Assembly (NCBI GenBank): GCA_031273455.1
Contig: JAISRZ010000125.1
Span: forward strand, 1 to 56,712
Direction: 5' to 3'
Origin: Deltaproteobacteria bacterium
Lineage (GTDB): Bacteria > Desulfobacterota > Desulfarculia > Adiutricales > Adiutricaceae
DNA length: 56,712 bases
Below, in pieces: positions 8,977 through 16,664 of this stretch. The notes beneath the pieces are model-generated. The model ran no database searches, had not been told where the DNA came from, and saw only the letters and a list, made by a program, of their open reading frames with translations. Positions within the stretch are counted from its first letter, which is position 1. Each line of letters opens with the position of its first letter. Made by a program: the position numbers and the translations under genes.

Positions 8977-9690
8977 CTTGGTCGCTTAAAAAAGCGGTTA
9001 ACCAGTCAACTGGTTAAAGGCGAGGAAGTTTGGCGGAAAATAGCGGCGTTTAGCTAGCCGAAGAAGATAAGGACGAGGATATTTGAAAGGCTTTTTACCA
9101 AAATAGACTCATATTCGCGCAAATCCACCCTGGACACTGAGCGCTTAAGGGAGATCTCTTGGTTAAGGCTATCTCCGCAATTAGTTTATCAAGAGGGCTA
9201 TCTTTTGTCAATGACAAAATATCGATCCTCTAGTTTTCCTAAGCCCACGGAGCTTTCTGGGCCTTTAGCCTCAAAGGCCATCTGGCGTCTAACCCCTACG
9301 GCCCAAACTTTCTAAACTTTCTAAACTTTCTAAACTTCCTAAACTTTGGCCCCAAAAGTTTTAGTCCACCGGGAGCGCTTAAAGTCGCGTCTTTATCGCC
9401 TTCCGCCGTAAAACGCTTAAAAACGGCCTTTAAAGGCCAAAACTATGGAAACCCTAATTTAGGAGAGCTTTGGGGACTTTTAAAGTCCAGGCGGCTGAAA
9501 TTAACGAGTTTATGGGGCTAATGGGTGAGGTTAGGGTCAGGCTTGGGGGATAAGAATTGAGGTATAAGGCTAGAGAGAAACCATGGGGGCCTTAACCAAC
9601 TAAGGCTAAGGGCCATCAGTCCGTCCGCCGCGGCTTAAGCTGAACTTAAGCTAACCTAACCTCAGCTAGGGGCTGGCGGATAAGGGAAAC
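8977..9690. other. 714-base spacer upstream of the kinase operon
   Basis: It separates two minus-strand operons and should contain the promoter of the solute-binding protein/kinase pair and the end of the aminotransferase operon. It includes a 9-base tandem repeat at 9305-9347. I see no gene, no RNA gene and no clear U-tract terminator. Confidence 0.5.
9305..9347. repeat. 9-base tandem repeat
   Basis: AAACTTTCT is repeated three times (9305-9331), then AAACTTCCT (9332-9340) and a partial AAACTTT. It lies in an intergenic spacer and is probably a simple-sequence expansion. Confidence 0.85.
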
Positions 9691-9951
9691 TTACTCAAAG
9701 GCCCAAGTGGAAAACTCCGGCCCCAAACGACGATAAGCCGCCGAGGGCATGAGCTCGGCGGCTTTTAAAACTGGCATAATCCGATCTTGACTCGATTCCA
9801 TAAAACACAAGGCCAGGCCGCAATTGGGGTTAACCTCCTTGGGCACGGGCACCAAGGTGAAGGGCAGGTTCTTTTCCTCTAATAGATCTTCCGCGTTCAA
9901 GATCCTCGTGTTGGAGGAAAAAACCAGGATAATCTCCCCATCTTGGTCCAT
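9691..9951 (-). CDS. DUF3343 putative S/Se carrier-like protein
   Basis: An 86-residue soluble protein of the DUF3343 family. The typical family core is an N-terminal strand, then a helix with EDLLEEKNLPF, then PVPKEVNPNCGLAL containing the conserved Cys44; a second Cys49 is nearby. Family members are proposed sulfur or selenium carriers because they recur beside class V aminotransferases of the TIGR01977 type, exactly the arrangement here (the aminotransferase ends 16 bases upstream). The start has a good AGGGGA site. It is the last gene of the five-gene minus-strand unit. No selD or selenium-dependent hydroxylase gene is visible in the window, so a selenium role is not demonstrated. Confidence 0.85.
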   Translation of the reverse strand: MDQDGEIILVFSSNTRILNAEDLLEEKNLPFTLVPVPKEVNPNCGLALCFMESSQDRIMPVLKAAELMPSAAYRRLGPEFSTWAFE

Positions 9952-9967
9952 AAGATCCCCTATCCAG

Positions 9968-11122
9968 TTAGGCCCGAGACGGTTTTTTCGCGGCTAGTTC
10001 GCTTAAAGCCCAAGCCGCGGTCTTCACATCGTCTAGGGTGTTAAAGTAGCCAATGGAAAAGCGCGAGGCCCCGCCGGGCATGGTGTTCATAAACTGGTGG
10101 GTCAAAGGGGCGCAGTGGAGGCCCGAGCGGACCATGATCCCATAACCGCTTTCCAAAGCCGCCGCCAGATCCGAGGAGGACCAACCGTCCAAAACCACCG
10201 AGACGCAGGCCACCCGCTCTTTAACCCCGGGCCCGGGGCCAATGATTTTGAGCCCTGGGATATCGATGATGCGCTCCAAGAACCACTGGGTCAGCTCCAT
10301 CTCATGGTCCCGGACTTTGTCTAAGCCCACGTCCAATAAAAAGCCCACCCCCGCGGCTAGGCCAGCTAACCCATGGGTGTTGGCCGTGCCGGGCTCTAAA
10401 GCGTCGGGTAAAAAATCCGGGTGGACTAAGCTTTCCGAGCGACTGCCGCTCCCGCCCACGGACAAGGGCCGTAAATCCAAACCCTCCCGGATCCAGAGGC
10501 CCCCGGTCCCGGTGGGGCCCAGTAACCCTTTGTGCCCAGTGAAAGCGATAAAGTCAGCCCACTGGCAATAATCGTCCATCGGCATGGAGCCTGCGGTTTG
10601 GGCCGCGTCCAGTAATAAGGGAATGTCCCCAATGGCCTCTTTAATGGCTTTAGCCGGGGCCAGGGACCCAGTGACGTTGGAGGCGTGGTTTAAGACCACC
10701 AACCGGGTTTTGGGGTTTAGGCGAGCCTTAAAATCCTCGGGTTTTAAAAGCCCGTCCGGCCCCGGGGGGACCACTTCCCAATTGACCTGGCCTTCCCGTT
10801 GGAAGCGGCTTAAGGGCCGAGCCGTGGAGTTATGCTCCAAAGAGCCGGAGATAACGTGATCCCCGGGCTTTAAGCCAAAACCATTTAAGACGATGTTTAA
10901 GGACCAGGTGACGTTAGGGGTGAAGACCAGGCGACTATTGTCCGGCGCCCCCAAAAGGCGAGCCAAGTTTTTCCGGGCTTTGTGGATGATCCTTGAAGCC
11001 GCGAGGGCCGGAGCGTGGCCGCTTCGACCCGGGCTGGCCGGGGCGGCTAGGGCCTCGGCCACGGCTTTTAAAACCTCTGGCGGCTTGGGAAAGGAAGTGG
11101 CCGCGTTATCCAGGTAAATCAT
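9968..11122 (-). CDS. Class V aminotransferase, cysteine desulfurase-like (TIGR01977/EF2568 type)
   Basis: A 384-residue PLP enzyme of fold type I. It begins directly at MIYLDNAATSFPKP, the short N-terminus typical of the TIGR01977 subfamily. The PLP lysine is Lys198 in FTGHKGLLG; the reactive loop carries Cys337 in RSGLHCAPL, so cysteine desulfurase or selenocysteine lyase chemistry is likely. The start overlaps the end of the NadA-like gene by 17 bases, implying translational coupling, and DUF3343 follows. This subfamily is often found with DUF3343 near selenium-dependent molybdenum hydroxylase genes; here the partner is instead a NadA-like Fe-S protein, so it may supply sulfur for cluster assembly. 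The acceptor is unknown. Confidence 0.92.
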   Translation of the reverse strand: MIYLDNAATSFPKPPEVLKAVAEALAAPASPGRSGHAPALAASRIIHKARKNLARLLGAPDNSRLVFTPNVTWSLNIVLNGFGLKPGDHVISGSLEHNSTARPLSRFQREGQVNWEVVPPGPDGLLKPEDFKARLNPKTRLVVLNHASNVTGSLAPAKAIKEAIGDIPLLLDAAQTAGSMPMDDYCQWADFIAFTGHKGLLGPTGTGGLWIREGLDLRPLSVGGSGSRSESLVHPDFLPDALEPGTANTHGLAGLAAGVGFLLDVGLDKVRDHEMELTQWFLERIIDIPGLKIIGPGPGVKERVACVSVVLDGWSSSDLAAALESGYGIMVRSGLHCAPLTHQFMNTMPGGASRFSIGYFNTLDDVKTAAWALSELAAKKPSRA

Positions 11123-12029
11123 GATTAAGCCGCCCCTCTAGGGCTCTGGCCCCAAAACGAGTTAAAAGCCCTTCTTTCAGTTGGTAGGACTCGAGGCTCG
11201 AGATAAGATCCCTTAAGCCCGTTAACTTCATGTTGGGACAGAAGATTTCCACCCCAGGATCGTAAAACCGCTTATTAGGGTAAGCTTGGGCCAAGGACTC
11301 GGCCAAACCCATCTCCGAGACCACGATAAACTCTTTAGCCGGGCTATCCGCGCAAAACTCAAACAAAGCTTGGGAGTCGCCAACCTTATCGGCCCGGGCT
11401 TTAACCTCATCCTGGCACAGAACGTTGACCGCCACCAAGGCTTCGGGCCGCTCCCATTTGATTTTGGCTAAAGTTTCCACCTCCACCTGCCAATGGACCT
11501 GGCAAACCCCAGCGTTAGGGCCGACTAAAGACCCGCTTGGCCAAGGGGCGTTAGGCCCAGGCAAAAGATAAAGGCGCTTATTAAGATTAAGCTTATTAAG
11601 GTTAATATTATTCCAATATTCCGGGTCAATGTCAACTGGGGCGATGGCGTCGGCTAAGTCCTTGACCATCCACGGGGCTTTGGCCTCGGCCACGATGTAA
11701 GCTTTGGCGTCCTTAGCCCGAATCTCCCAAATGGAGTTGGCGTTAACCGTCTCGGAAAAGGGGCAACTCGCGTCCTCGCGGGGGATTAAGACGCTTAGCT
11801 CTGGTTTGAGCCGCTCAATGGTCTCGGCCATGAAGCTAACGCCGCACAAAAGGACCGTCTTGGCCCGGGTCTTTTGGGCCCACCGAAAAATACCCCGGCT
11901 CCCGCCAACGTAGGTCGCGACCTTTTTAATCTCCGGTCTCTGATAATAATGGGCTAAAATCTCCACGCCCAAAGAAGAGGCCAGCTCTTTCACCTTAGTC
12001 ATTTGGGCCAGTTTCTTTTCCGAAAACAT
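11106..12029 (-). CDS. Divergent NadA-like [4Fe-4S] protein (degenerate quinolinate synthase homologue)
   Basis: About 307 residues with the NadA three-fold repeat architecture. Kept: AHYYQ (His27, Tyr29), CGVSFMAET, Ser44, His179, and three cysteines in the cluster-ligand positions (Cys89, Cys176 in GVCQVH, Cys264 in CPNMKL). Lost: the HPE motif is replaced by NVL (Asn202, Leu204), the Y-x-N-T-S-A motif reads YIVAEA, and GST reads GDS. It therefore should bind a 4Fe-4S cluster, but canonical quinolinate synthesis is doubtful. I chose the ATG at 12029, preceded by GGGAGG 8 bases upstream; a GTG at 12116, overlapping the previous stop, would add 29 residues unlike known NadA N-termini. No nadB or nadC is nearby. 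Confidence 0.85.
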   Translation of the reverse strand: MFSEKKLAQMTKVKELASSLGVEILAHYYQRPEIKKVATYVGGSRGIFRWAQKTRAKTVLLCGVSFMAETIERLKPELSVLIPREDASCPFSETVNANSIWEIRAKDAKAYIVAEAKAPWMVKDLADAIAPVDIDPEYWNNINLNKLNLNKRLYLLPGPNAPWPSGSLVGPNAGVCQVHWQVEVETLAKIKWERPEALVAVNVLCQDEVKARADKVGDSQALFEFCADSPAKEFIVVSEMGLAESLAQAYPNKRFYDPGVEIFCPNMKLTGLRDLISSLESYQLKEGLLTRFGARALEGRLNHDLPG

Positions 12030-12109
12030 CACCCGAGCCTCCCGCCCCTCTTGGCTTAACGTTTTTAAGCGTTTTCCGCCATTTAAGGGCCCCGTTCGCC
12101 TTGGTGGCT

Positions 12110-12967
12110 TTACCACCTGACCCCAACGGTCATATTGTAAACCATGTCTTTGGCTTTATACACGCCAATGGACCGAAAATTGAGTAAATGGCCATACCGA
12201 TCTTTAAGCTCGGTTTGTTCGCCAAAATGCCGTAAAGACTCCTCCCTAGGAAACTTGGGCATGGAAAATAAGACTTGTTTCTCCGAGGGTAAGATCGCTA
12301 AGAGTTCTAAATCGTCCTCAATTGTGTCTAAAACGTTTAAAAGTAGGTAAGCGTCATACCGCTCATACATCTCGCGGATGGCCGGTTGGAAAAAATCGCC
12401 GTAAATAAAGCCCCACCCCGGGTAAGCGGCTTTGGCCGCGGTGATCTGGGCGTGGGCGTTATCCACCCCTAAGTAAACTTCGGGTTTTTGCCCCATCTTG
12501 ACCATGATCCCGGTGAAGTTGCCAGCCCCGCAGCCCAAGTCGCAGATGTTCATTAAGCGCATTAAGCCTAAGCGGCTATAAGCGTCCCGATACAGCCCGG
12601 GATCGTAGACCGGCGGCGGTAAGGGCTCAACCTCTTTGGCCTCTTTGGCTTTAGCCTGACTCCGAAAGCCCATTAAACTAGGGTTAGCGGTTAACAGTTG
12701 ACTGGCGTGATAATTCCCCTCGGCCACGCTTAAGGCCGAGGTTAAATTCGCCCCCCCTGGGTCTTTGGGGTCTTTCGGATCTTTCGGATCCTTTACGAAC
12801 GCCGGATTCGTAGTCCGAAGGTCGCTCTTAAGCGCCCCGGCCAAAAGATCGGCCTTGGGGTTTAGGCCCCCGGCCAAGACGGCCTCTAACTCTTTGGCGT
12901 TGGGGGCCCCGCCGCCCGGAGGATTGTAGTTATTCTGACCCGCTGGTCGGTAAGGGTTATAAGTCAC
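12110..12967 (-). CDS. Class I SAM-dependent methyltransferase-like protein
   Basis: A 285-residue protein. Residues 1-125 are low-complexity and probably disordered, including a KDP repeat at about 59-70 and an Asn/Pro/Gly-rich start. The catalytic fold begins near residue 138 with motif I ICDLGCGAGNF (141-151), followed by YLGVDNA (motif II) and LLLNVLDTIED near the motif IV position, so SAM binding is likely. The substrate is not evident. The start is a GTG at 12967 with AGAGG 7 bases upstream. It is the second gene of the five-gene unit, 56 bases after the TPR gene and immediately before the NadA-like gene. The family is clear, the specific function unknown. Confidence 0.8.
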   Translation of the reverse strand: MTYNPYRPAGQNNYNPPGGGAPNAKELEAVLAGGLNPKADLLAGALKSDLRTTNPAFVKDPKDPKDPKDPGGANLTSALSVAEGNYHASQLLTANPSLMGFRSQAKAKEAKEVEPLPPPVYDPGLYRDAYSRLGLMRLMNICDLGCGAGNFTGIMVKMGQKPEVYLGVDNAHAQITAAKAAYPGWGFIYGDFFQPAIREMYERYDAYLLLNVLDTIEDDLELLAILPSEKQVLFSMPKFPREESLRHFGEQTELKDRYGHLLNFRSIGVYKAKDMVYNMTVGVRW

Positions 12968-13023
12968 GATAAAGCCTCTTACATATTACCCGGAAAATGT
13001 CTTGATAACGTTTAACTAGCGGC

Positions 13024-13962
13024 TTAAACCAACACGGCTCGCACCACATGGCAGTCGCAGGGGCCGATGTTGGCCCGAAAATACTCCAAGGTGGCCGGTA
13101 AATCGTACTTCTGGAACCTTTCCTTGGACCTTAAGATCTTCCGGGTCTGGGTGAAATCGCCTAAGCAACCGCCCTCGGCCCGCATCTCGTTTTTTAAGGC
13201 CTTATGAAAGGCCTCCCAGTCCTCGTTTTCGCCCACGGTCAAGATGAGTTGGACCGGCTTATAGTCGGCTTCCCGTTGGATTTCCTTGGATTCCTTGTAG
13301 TAAAAGTGATCGGAGAGGTTTTCCAAGGTCACGGTCCGCCCGCTATCCGGGTCTTGGCCCACCAAACGGTAGACTTGGCTCCGCCCCTCTTGGCCGTCAA
13401 TGAGCTTTAAGACCGCGAACAAAAGCTTTTCCAGTTTAGCCCGGGTGGTTAAACCATCGGCCATGGCGTAAAATTTAATCCCTAGCCACAAAGAGTCGAT
13501 AAAGGCCCGGGTGGCCCCTAGGTTATCGGAATCCTCCAAGATGGCCTTGGCCGCCTCGGTGTCGCCCATTTCCAGATAAACCTGGGCTAACCTTTTAACC
13601 GTGGGCAGATCGTCGGGCCGGTACTCTAAAATCTTTTTGAGCTCTTTAGCCGCCTTGGTCCAGCGGCCGCCCATGGCGTAAACCTCGGCCAAGTTAAAGC
13701 GGGCCTCCAAAAAGTCCGGCTTCATCTCCAAAGCCTTTTTCAGGCACTTTTCCGCTTCCGGCAACAGTTCGCTGGTTAAAGAGACCACGGCCAGGTTGTT
13801 CCAGCCTTGGACGTTGCCCGGGCAAAGATCCACGGCCAACTGAAACTGGGCCCGAGCCTCCTCGATCCGGCCCTCGGCGAACAACCTTTCCCCTTCCAGA
13901 ATCTCTAGCACCCCCGGCTCAAAGCCAGGCGCGGGGCTGTTTTCCATATTCAGGTTTTCCAT
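13024..13962 (-). CDS. TPR-repeat protein heading the NadA-like operon
   Basis: A 312-residue soluble protein. Residues about 17-160 comprise four tetratricopeptide repeats (for example GWNNLAVVSLTSELLPEAEK and ARFNLAEVYAMGGRWTKAAK), a protein-interaction scaffold. Residues 170-312 are not a domain I recognise and end in the Cys-containing GPCDCHVVRAVLV. The start at 13962 has a strong TAGGAGGAG site, and the gene leads the minus-strand unit with the methyltransferase, NadA-like, aminotransferase and DUF3343 genes. A role as an assembly or docking factor for the unit is inference from position only. Confidence 0.85.
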   Translation of the reverse strand: MENLNMENSPAPGFEPGVLEILEGERLFAEGRIEEARAQFQLAVDLCPGNVQGWNNLAVVSLTSELLPEAEKCLKKALEMKPDFLEARFNLAEVYAMGGRWTKAAKELKKILEYRPDDLPTVKRLAQVYLEMGDTEAAKAILEDSDNLGATRAFIDSLWLGIKFYAMADGLTTRAKLEKLLFAVLKLIDGQEGRSQVYRLVGQDPDSGRTVTLENLSDHFYYKESKEIQREADYKPVQLILTVGENEDWEAFHKALKNEMRAEGGCLGDFTQTRKILRSKERFQKYDLPATLEYFRANIGPCDCHVVRAVLV

Positions 13963-14463
13963 GGTCTCCTCCTACGGTCAGGCTTTTTTTGCCTGGTCCG
14001 GATTTCCCGACAGTTTTTAAGCAAAATTAATGCCAGAAAGCTTGAGGCAAACCTCTAACCCTTATTTAAAAACAACTCCCCCCTACCCCTAAGCCCTGAA
14101 CTTTAAAGGGTAAATTAACCCTAAAGACCTTTATGGGCTTATCTTTTTATTAACCAACTAACCAACCCCCGGGCGCTAGCCCGGGGGTTGGGGCCTTTAA
14201 AGGCCCCTATTGACCGTATCGACCATCTAGACCCATTTGGTTAATCCGCCCCAACCGCTAGCGTGTCTATTAGGCTCGGGAAAAACCGCCCCGCCGGCCA
14301 AAAGACCCGCTAGAGCCAATCTCTCTAGCCCCAAGGCCGGAAAACCCCTCCTAGCCAATCTTAGGCCCCTTTTTAGGTCTATCTGAGAGGAGCCTTAAGG
14401 TTTAGCAAAGGGTCAAGGCTTCTTTTCCTTAGCCTACGACTTTGGGTGGGCTGGGGAAAATTC
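13963..14463. other. Divergent intergenic region between the TPR operon and the first ABC operon
   Basis: About 500 bases hold no supported gene. A small hairpin (CAGGC, T-run, GCCTG) lies near 13979-13996 just above the TPR start. A perfect GC-rich inverted repeat sits at 14162-14191. The remainder is ordinary spacer leading to the ABC promoter at 14464. Confidence 0.5.
14162..14191. repeat. Perfect 13-bp GC-rich inverted repeat
   Basis: CCAACCCCCGGGC and its reverse complement are separated by GCTA, giving a very stable hairpin. No U-run follows on either strand, and the flanking genes are divergent, so it is not a normal gene-end terminator. It may be an operator, the end of an unannotated RNA, or a nucleoid or repeat element. 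Confidence 0.75.
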
Positions 14464-14493
14464 TTGACACCCGTCTGGTCCCTAGACTAGAAT
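14464..14493 (+). promoter_or_regulatory. Sigma70-type promoter of the sulfonate-type ABC operon
   Basis: TTGACA at 14464-14469 and TAGAAT at 14488-14493 are separated by 18 bases. The spacer holds a short dyad (GTCT at 14474-14477, AGAC at 14484-14487) that could be an operator. Transcription would start near 14500, about 130 bases before the first gene, and would pass through the terminator at 14571-14605. Confidence 0.7.
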
Positions 14494-14553
14494 GGCTCTT
14501 GTCCCAAAATTGATATATCCATAATCCATTTAGATAGATTGTGGCCCTATTTT

Positions 14554-14605
14554 GGCTGATCAGAATTCTGAAGGCTGAACCATCCTTGGTTCGGCCTTTT
14601 TTTTT
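14554..14605 (+). terminator. Leader terminator (attenuator) of the ABC operon
   Basis: AAGGCTGAACCA at 14571-14582 pairs with TGGTTCGGCCTT and runs into nine T residues (14597-14605), a textbook intrinsic terminator placed before the ribosome-binding site of the first gene. An upstream GGCTGA at 14554-14559 duplicates the 5' arm and could pair with TCGGCC of the 3' arm, giving an alternative structure. This suggests regulated readthrough by a riboswitch, leader peptide or antiterminator protein; I recognise no known aptamer. Confidence 0.75.
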
Positions 14606-14628
14606 GGCTTTTTTAACTGGAGGAGTTA

Positions 14629-15743
14629 TGAAGGGAATTTTTCTGGTCTTGTGCCTGGCTCTTATTGGCTGGTCCGGGCTGACCGCCCCCTTGGGGGCCG
14701 AGACCTTCACCGTCGGTTTTCAGCCCTACGACACCATATCCTATCAGGTCGCGGTCAACGCTGAGCTGGGGTTATGGAAAAAGTACGTCCCAAAAGGCGT
14801 GGAGTTTGAGTTCTCCCCGGCCCTCCAAGGCACCATCGTGGCCAACAACATGCTGGCCGGCAAAGCCGTGGCTGGCTACATGAGCATTATGCCGGCCACC
14901 ATCTTGGCCTCCAAGGACGAGCAAGCCGAGATCAAGATCGCCGCCTCTTTAGGCATGTCCGAAGGGACCCGTTGCTCTTTGGTCTTAGTTAGAAAAGACG
15001 CCCCCCAGTTTAAAGACGTCCAAGAGCTGGCCCGTTGGCTGGACGGTAAAACCATCGCCGCCCCCAAAGGAAGCGCCTCGGATCAGTACCTAAGAAAGTT
15101 CTTTAACAAGTACAACGTTAAACCCAAAGAGTATTTAAACCAGTCCATTGAGGTTATCGCCACCAACTTTAGGATTGGCAAACTGGACGCGGCCTCGGCC
15201 TGGGAGCCGACCGTCTCGCGGATCGCCGATAACGTGGGCGAGGGTTACGTCCGCATCGCCGCCGATGGCTCCGCCGCTGACAACTACGATTTAGGCATCT
15301 TGGTCGTCAGAAACGACTTTATTAAAAACCACCCGGAAGCGGCCAAAGGCTATATCCGCTCGGAATTGGAAGCCCAGCGTTACCTTTTGGATCCCGCCAA
15401 CCAGAAAAGCGTCATTGATATTGTGGCCAAATACGCCACTGGCATTGACAAAAACGTCCTCTGGTACTCCATCTACGGCCAAGTCCCCGCCGATCGCGCA
15501 AACCCTGTTAGGGAGTGGAAGTCTTTTTACTTTAACCAAAAGGAAAAGGACAACATCGCCGGGGTGGCCCCGTTCCTTTACGCGGAAAAAGTTATTGACA
15601 AACCGGCTTTAAAAGACTGGGTGGTCGATGACTCCATCGCCCGCGAGGTCTACCAGGAGGCTGGCTACACCCCGGTGGACGCGGAAGCCACTTTAGGGTA
15701 CATCTACGGGAAAAAGGCCGCGGAAAGCCCGTTTAAAAAATAG
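14629..15743 (+). CDS. ABC transporter substrate-binding protein, NitT/TauT family
   Basis: A 371-residue exported binding protein; the signal peptide covers about residues 1-24 (hydrophobic core LVLCLALIGWSG, cleavage near GAE). The mature protein has the NMT1/TauA two-lobe fold, with the first-strand motif FTVGFQPYDTISYQVAVN and a later SAWEPTVSRI segment typical of sulfonate, nitrate and pyrimidine binders. The start at 14629 has a perfect GGAGGAG site; an upstream in-frame ATG lies inside the terminator hairpin region and is rejected. It heads a five-gene operon with two permeases and two ATPases. A sulfonate ligand is inferred from the adjacent glycyl-radical sulfite-lyase. Confidence 0.88.
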
Positions 15744-15764
15744 CCCTTATTTTTAGGAGCGACC

Positions 15765-16664
15765 ATGTCCGATACGGCCTTACCGGGCCTAACCGCCGCC
15801 CCCAGCCTAACCGACGCCCCTAAAGCCCTTCCCCCATCAGGCCTTTGGGGCCGCTTGGGGGGCGGTTTTAGCCGCTGGCTAAAAAGCTCCAGCCCCTGGC
15901 TTAACCTTCTGGGGTTAGTCGGCTTTTTACTCCTCTGGCAGCTTTTGTCCCGGGTGTTGAAGGTCCCTTTGTTTGTCAAGCTCCCCGGGCCTTGGGAGAC
16001 AGTGGTGGAATGGTTTTCCCCGCGTCCTGTTTACGGGATCTCCGTTTTCACCATTGAGTACTACCAGCACATTGGCTTAAGCTCTTTACGGGTCTTTTTG
16101 GCCTTCCTCTTGGCCACGGGCTTGGGCGTCCCTTTGGGATTACTTATGGGCTGGAAAAAGACCTTCTCCGACTACGCCTTTCCCATCCTGGAGCTCTTGC
16201 GGCCCATCCCCATGCTGGCTTGGGTGCCTTTAGCCATCCTCATGTGGCCCGGTCGCGAGTCCTCCATTGTCTTTTTGACTTTTTTAGGCAGTTTCTTCGC
16301 CACCCTTCTTAACTCCTGGCTGGGCGTTAAATCCATTGACCCAGCTTACTTTCGGGCCGCCGCCTCCTTGGGGGCCTCGGAAAGCTTAATTTTTAAAAAA
16401 ATCGTCTGGCCCGGGGCCATGCCCTTTGTCTTCACCGGTCTCCAAATCAGCGTGGGCTACGCTTGGTTCTCTTTGGTGGCCGGGGAAATGCTGGCCGGGG
16501 AGTTTGGCTTAGGCTACCTCATCTGGGATAGCTACATCCTGGTCCAATACCCGGTCATAATCATCGCCATGATAACTTTAGGCTTAGTTGGCTCCTTAAG
16601 CAGTTTTATCATCCGAGCCATTGGGAACGCTCTTATTCGCTGGAAAGTTAAGGAGAACGGTTAG
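15765..16664 (+). CDS. ABC transporter permease 1 (SsuC/TauC type)
   Basis: A 299-residue inner-membrane permease with about six TM helices after a polar N-terminus of about 45 residues. The cytoplasmic coupling loop reads RAAASLGASESLIFKKIVWPG, the EAA motif of binding-protein-dependent permeases. PIPMLAWVPLAI is the family's conserved helix. An AGGAG site precedes the ATG. It lies 21 bases after the binding protein, and its stop is directly followed by the GTG of ATPase 1. With permease 2 (17486) it probably forms a heterodimeric channel, because the operon encodes one binding protein but two different permeases. Confidence 0.9.
   Translation: MSDTALPGLTAAPSLTDAPKALPPSGLWGRLGGGFSRWLKSSSPWLNLLGLVGFLLLWQLLSRVLKVPLFVKLPGPWETVVEWFSPRPVYGISVFTIEYYQHIGLSSLRVFLAFLLATGLGVPLGLLMGWKKTFSDYAFPILELLRPIPMLAWVPLAILMWPGRESSIVFLTFLGSFFATLLNSWLGVKSIDPAYFRAAASLGASESLIFKKIVWPGAMPFVFTGLQISVGYAWFSLVAGEMLAGEFGLGYLIWDSYILVQYPVIIIAMITLGLVGSLSSFIIRAIGNALIRWKVKENG

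Noticed and set aside
9305-9347. CRISPR array
   Set aside because: The repeat unit is only 9 bases with no spacers, and no cas gene is present. No other region in the window shows repeat-spacer structure.
14500-14628. Known riboswitch (guanidine-I, TPP, SAM) in the ABC leader
   Set aside because: The conserved core sequences of these classes, as I remember them, are not present; only a terminator and a possible alternative pairing can be supported.
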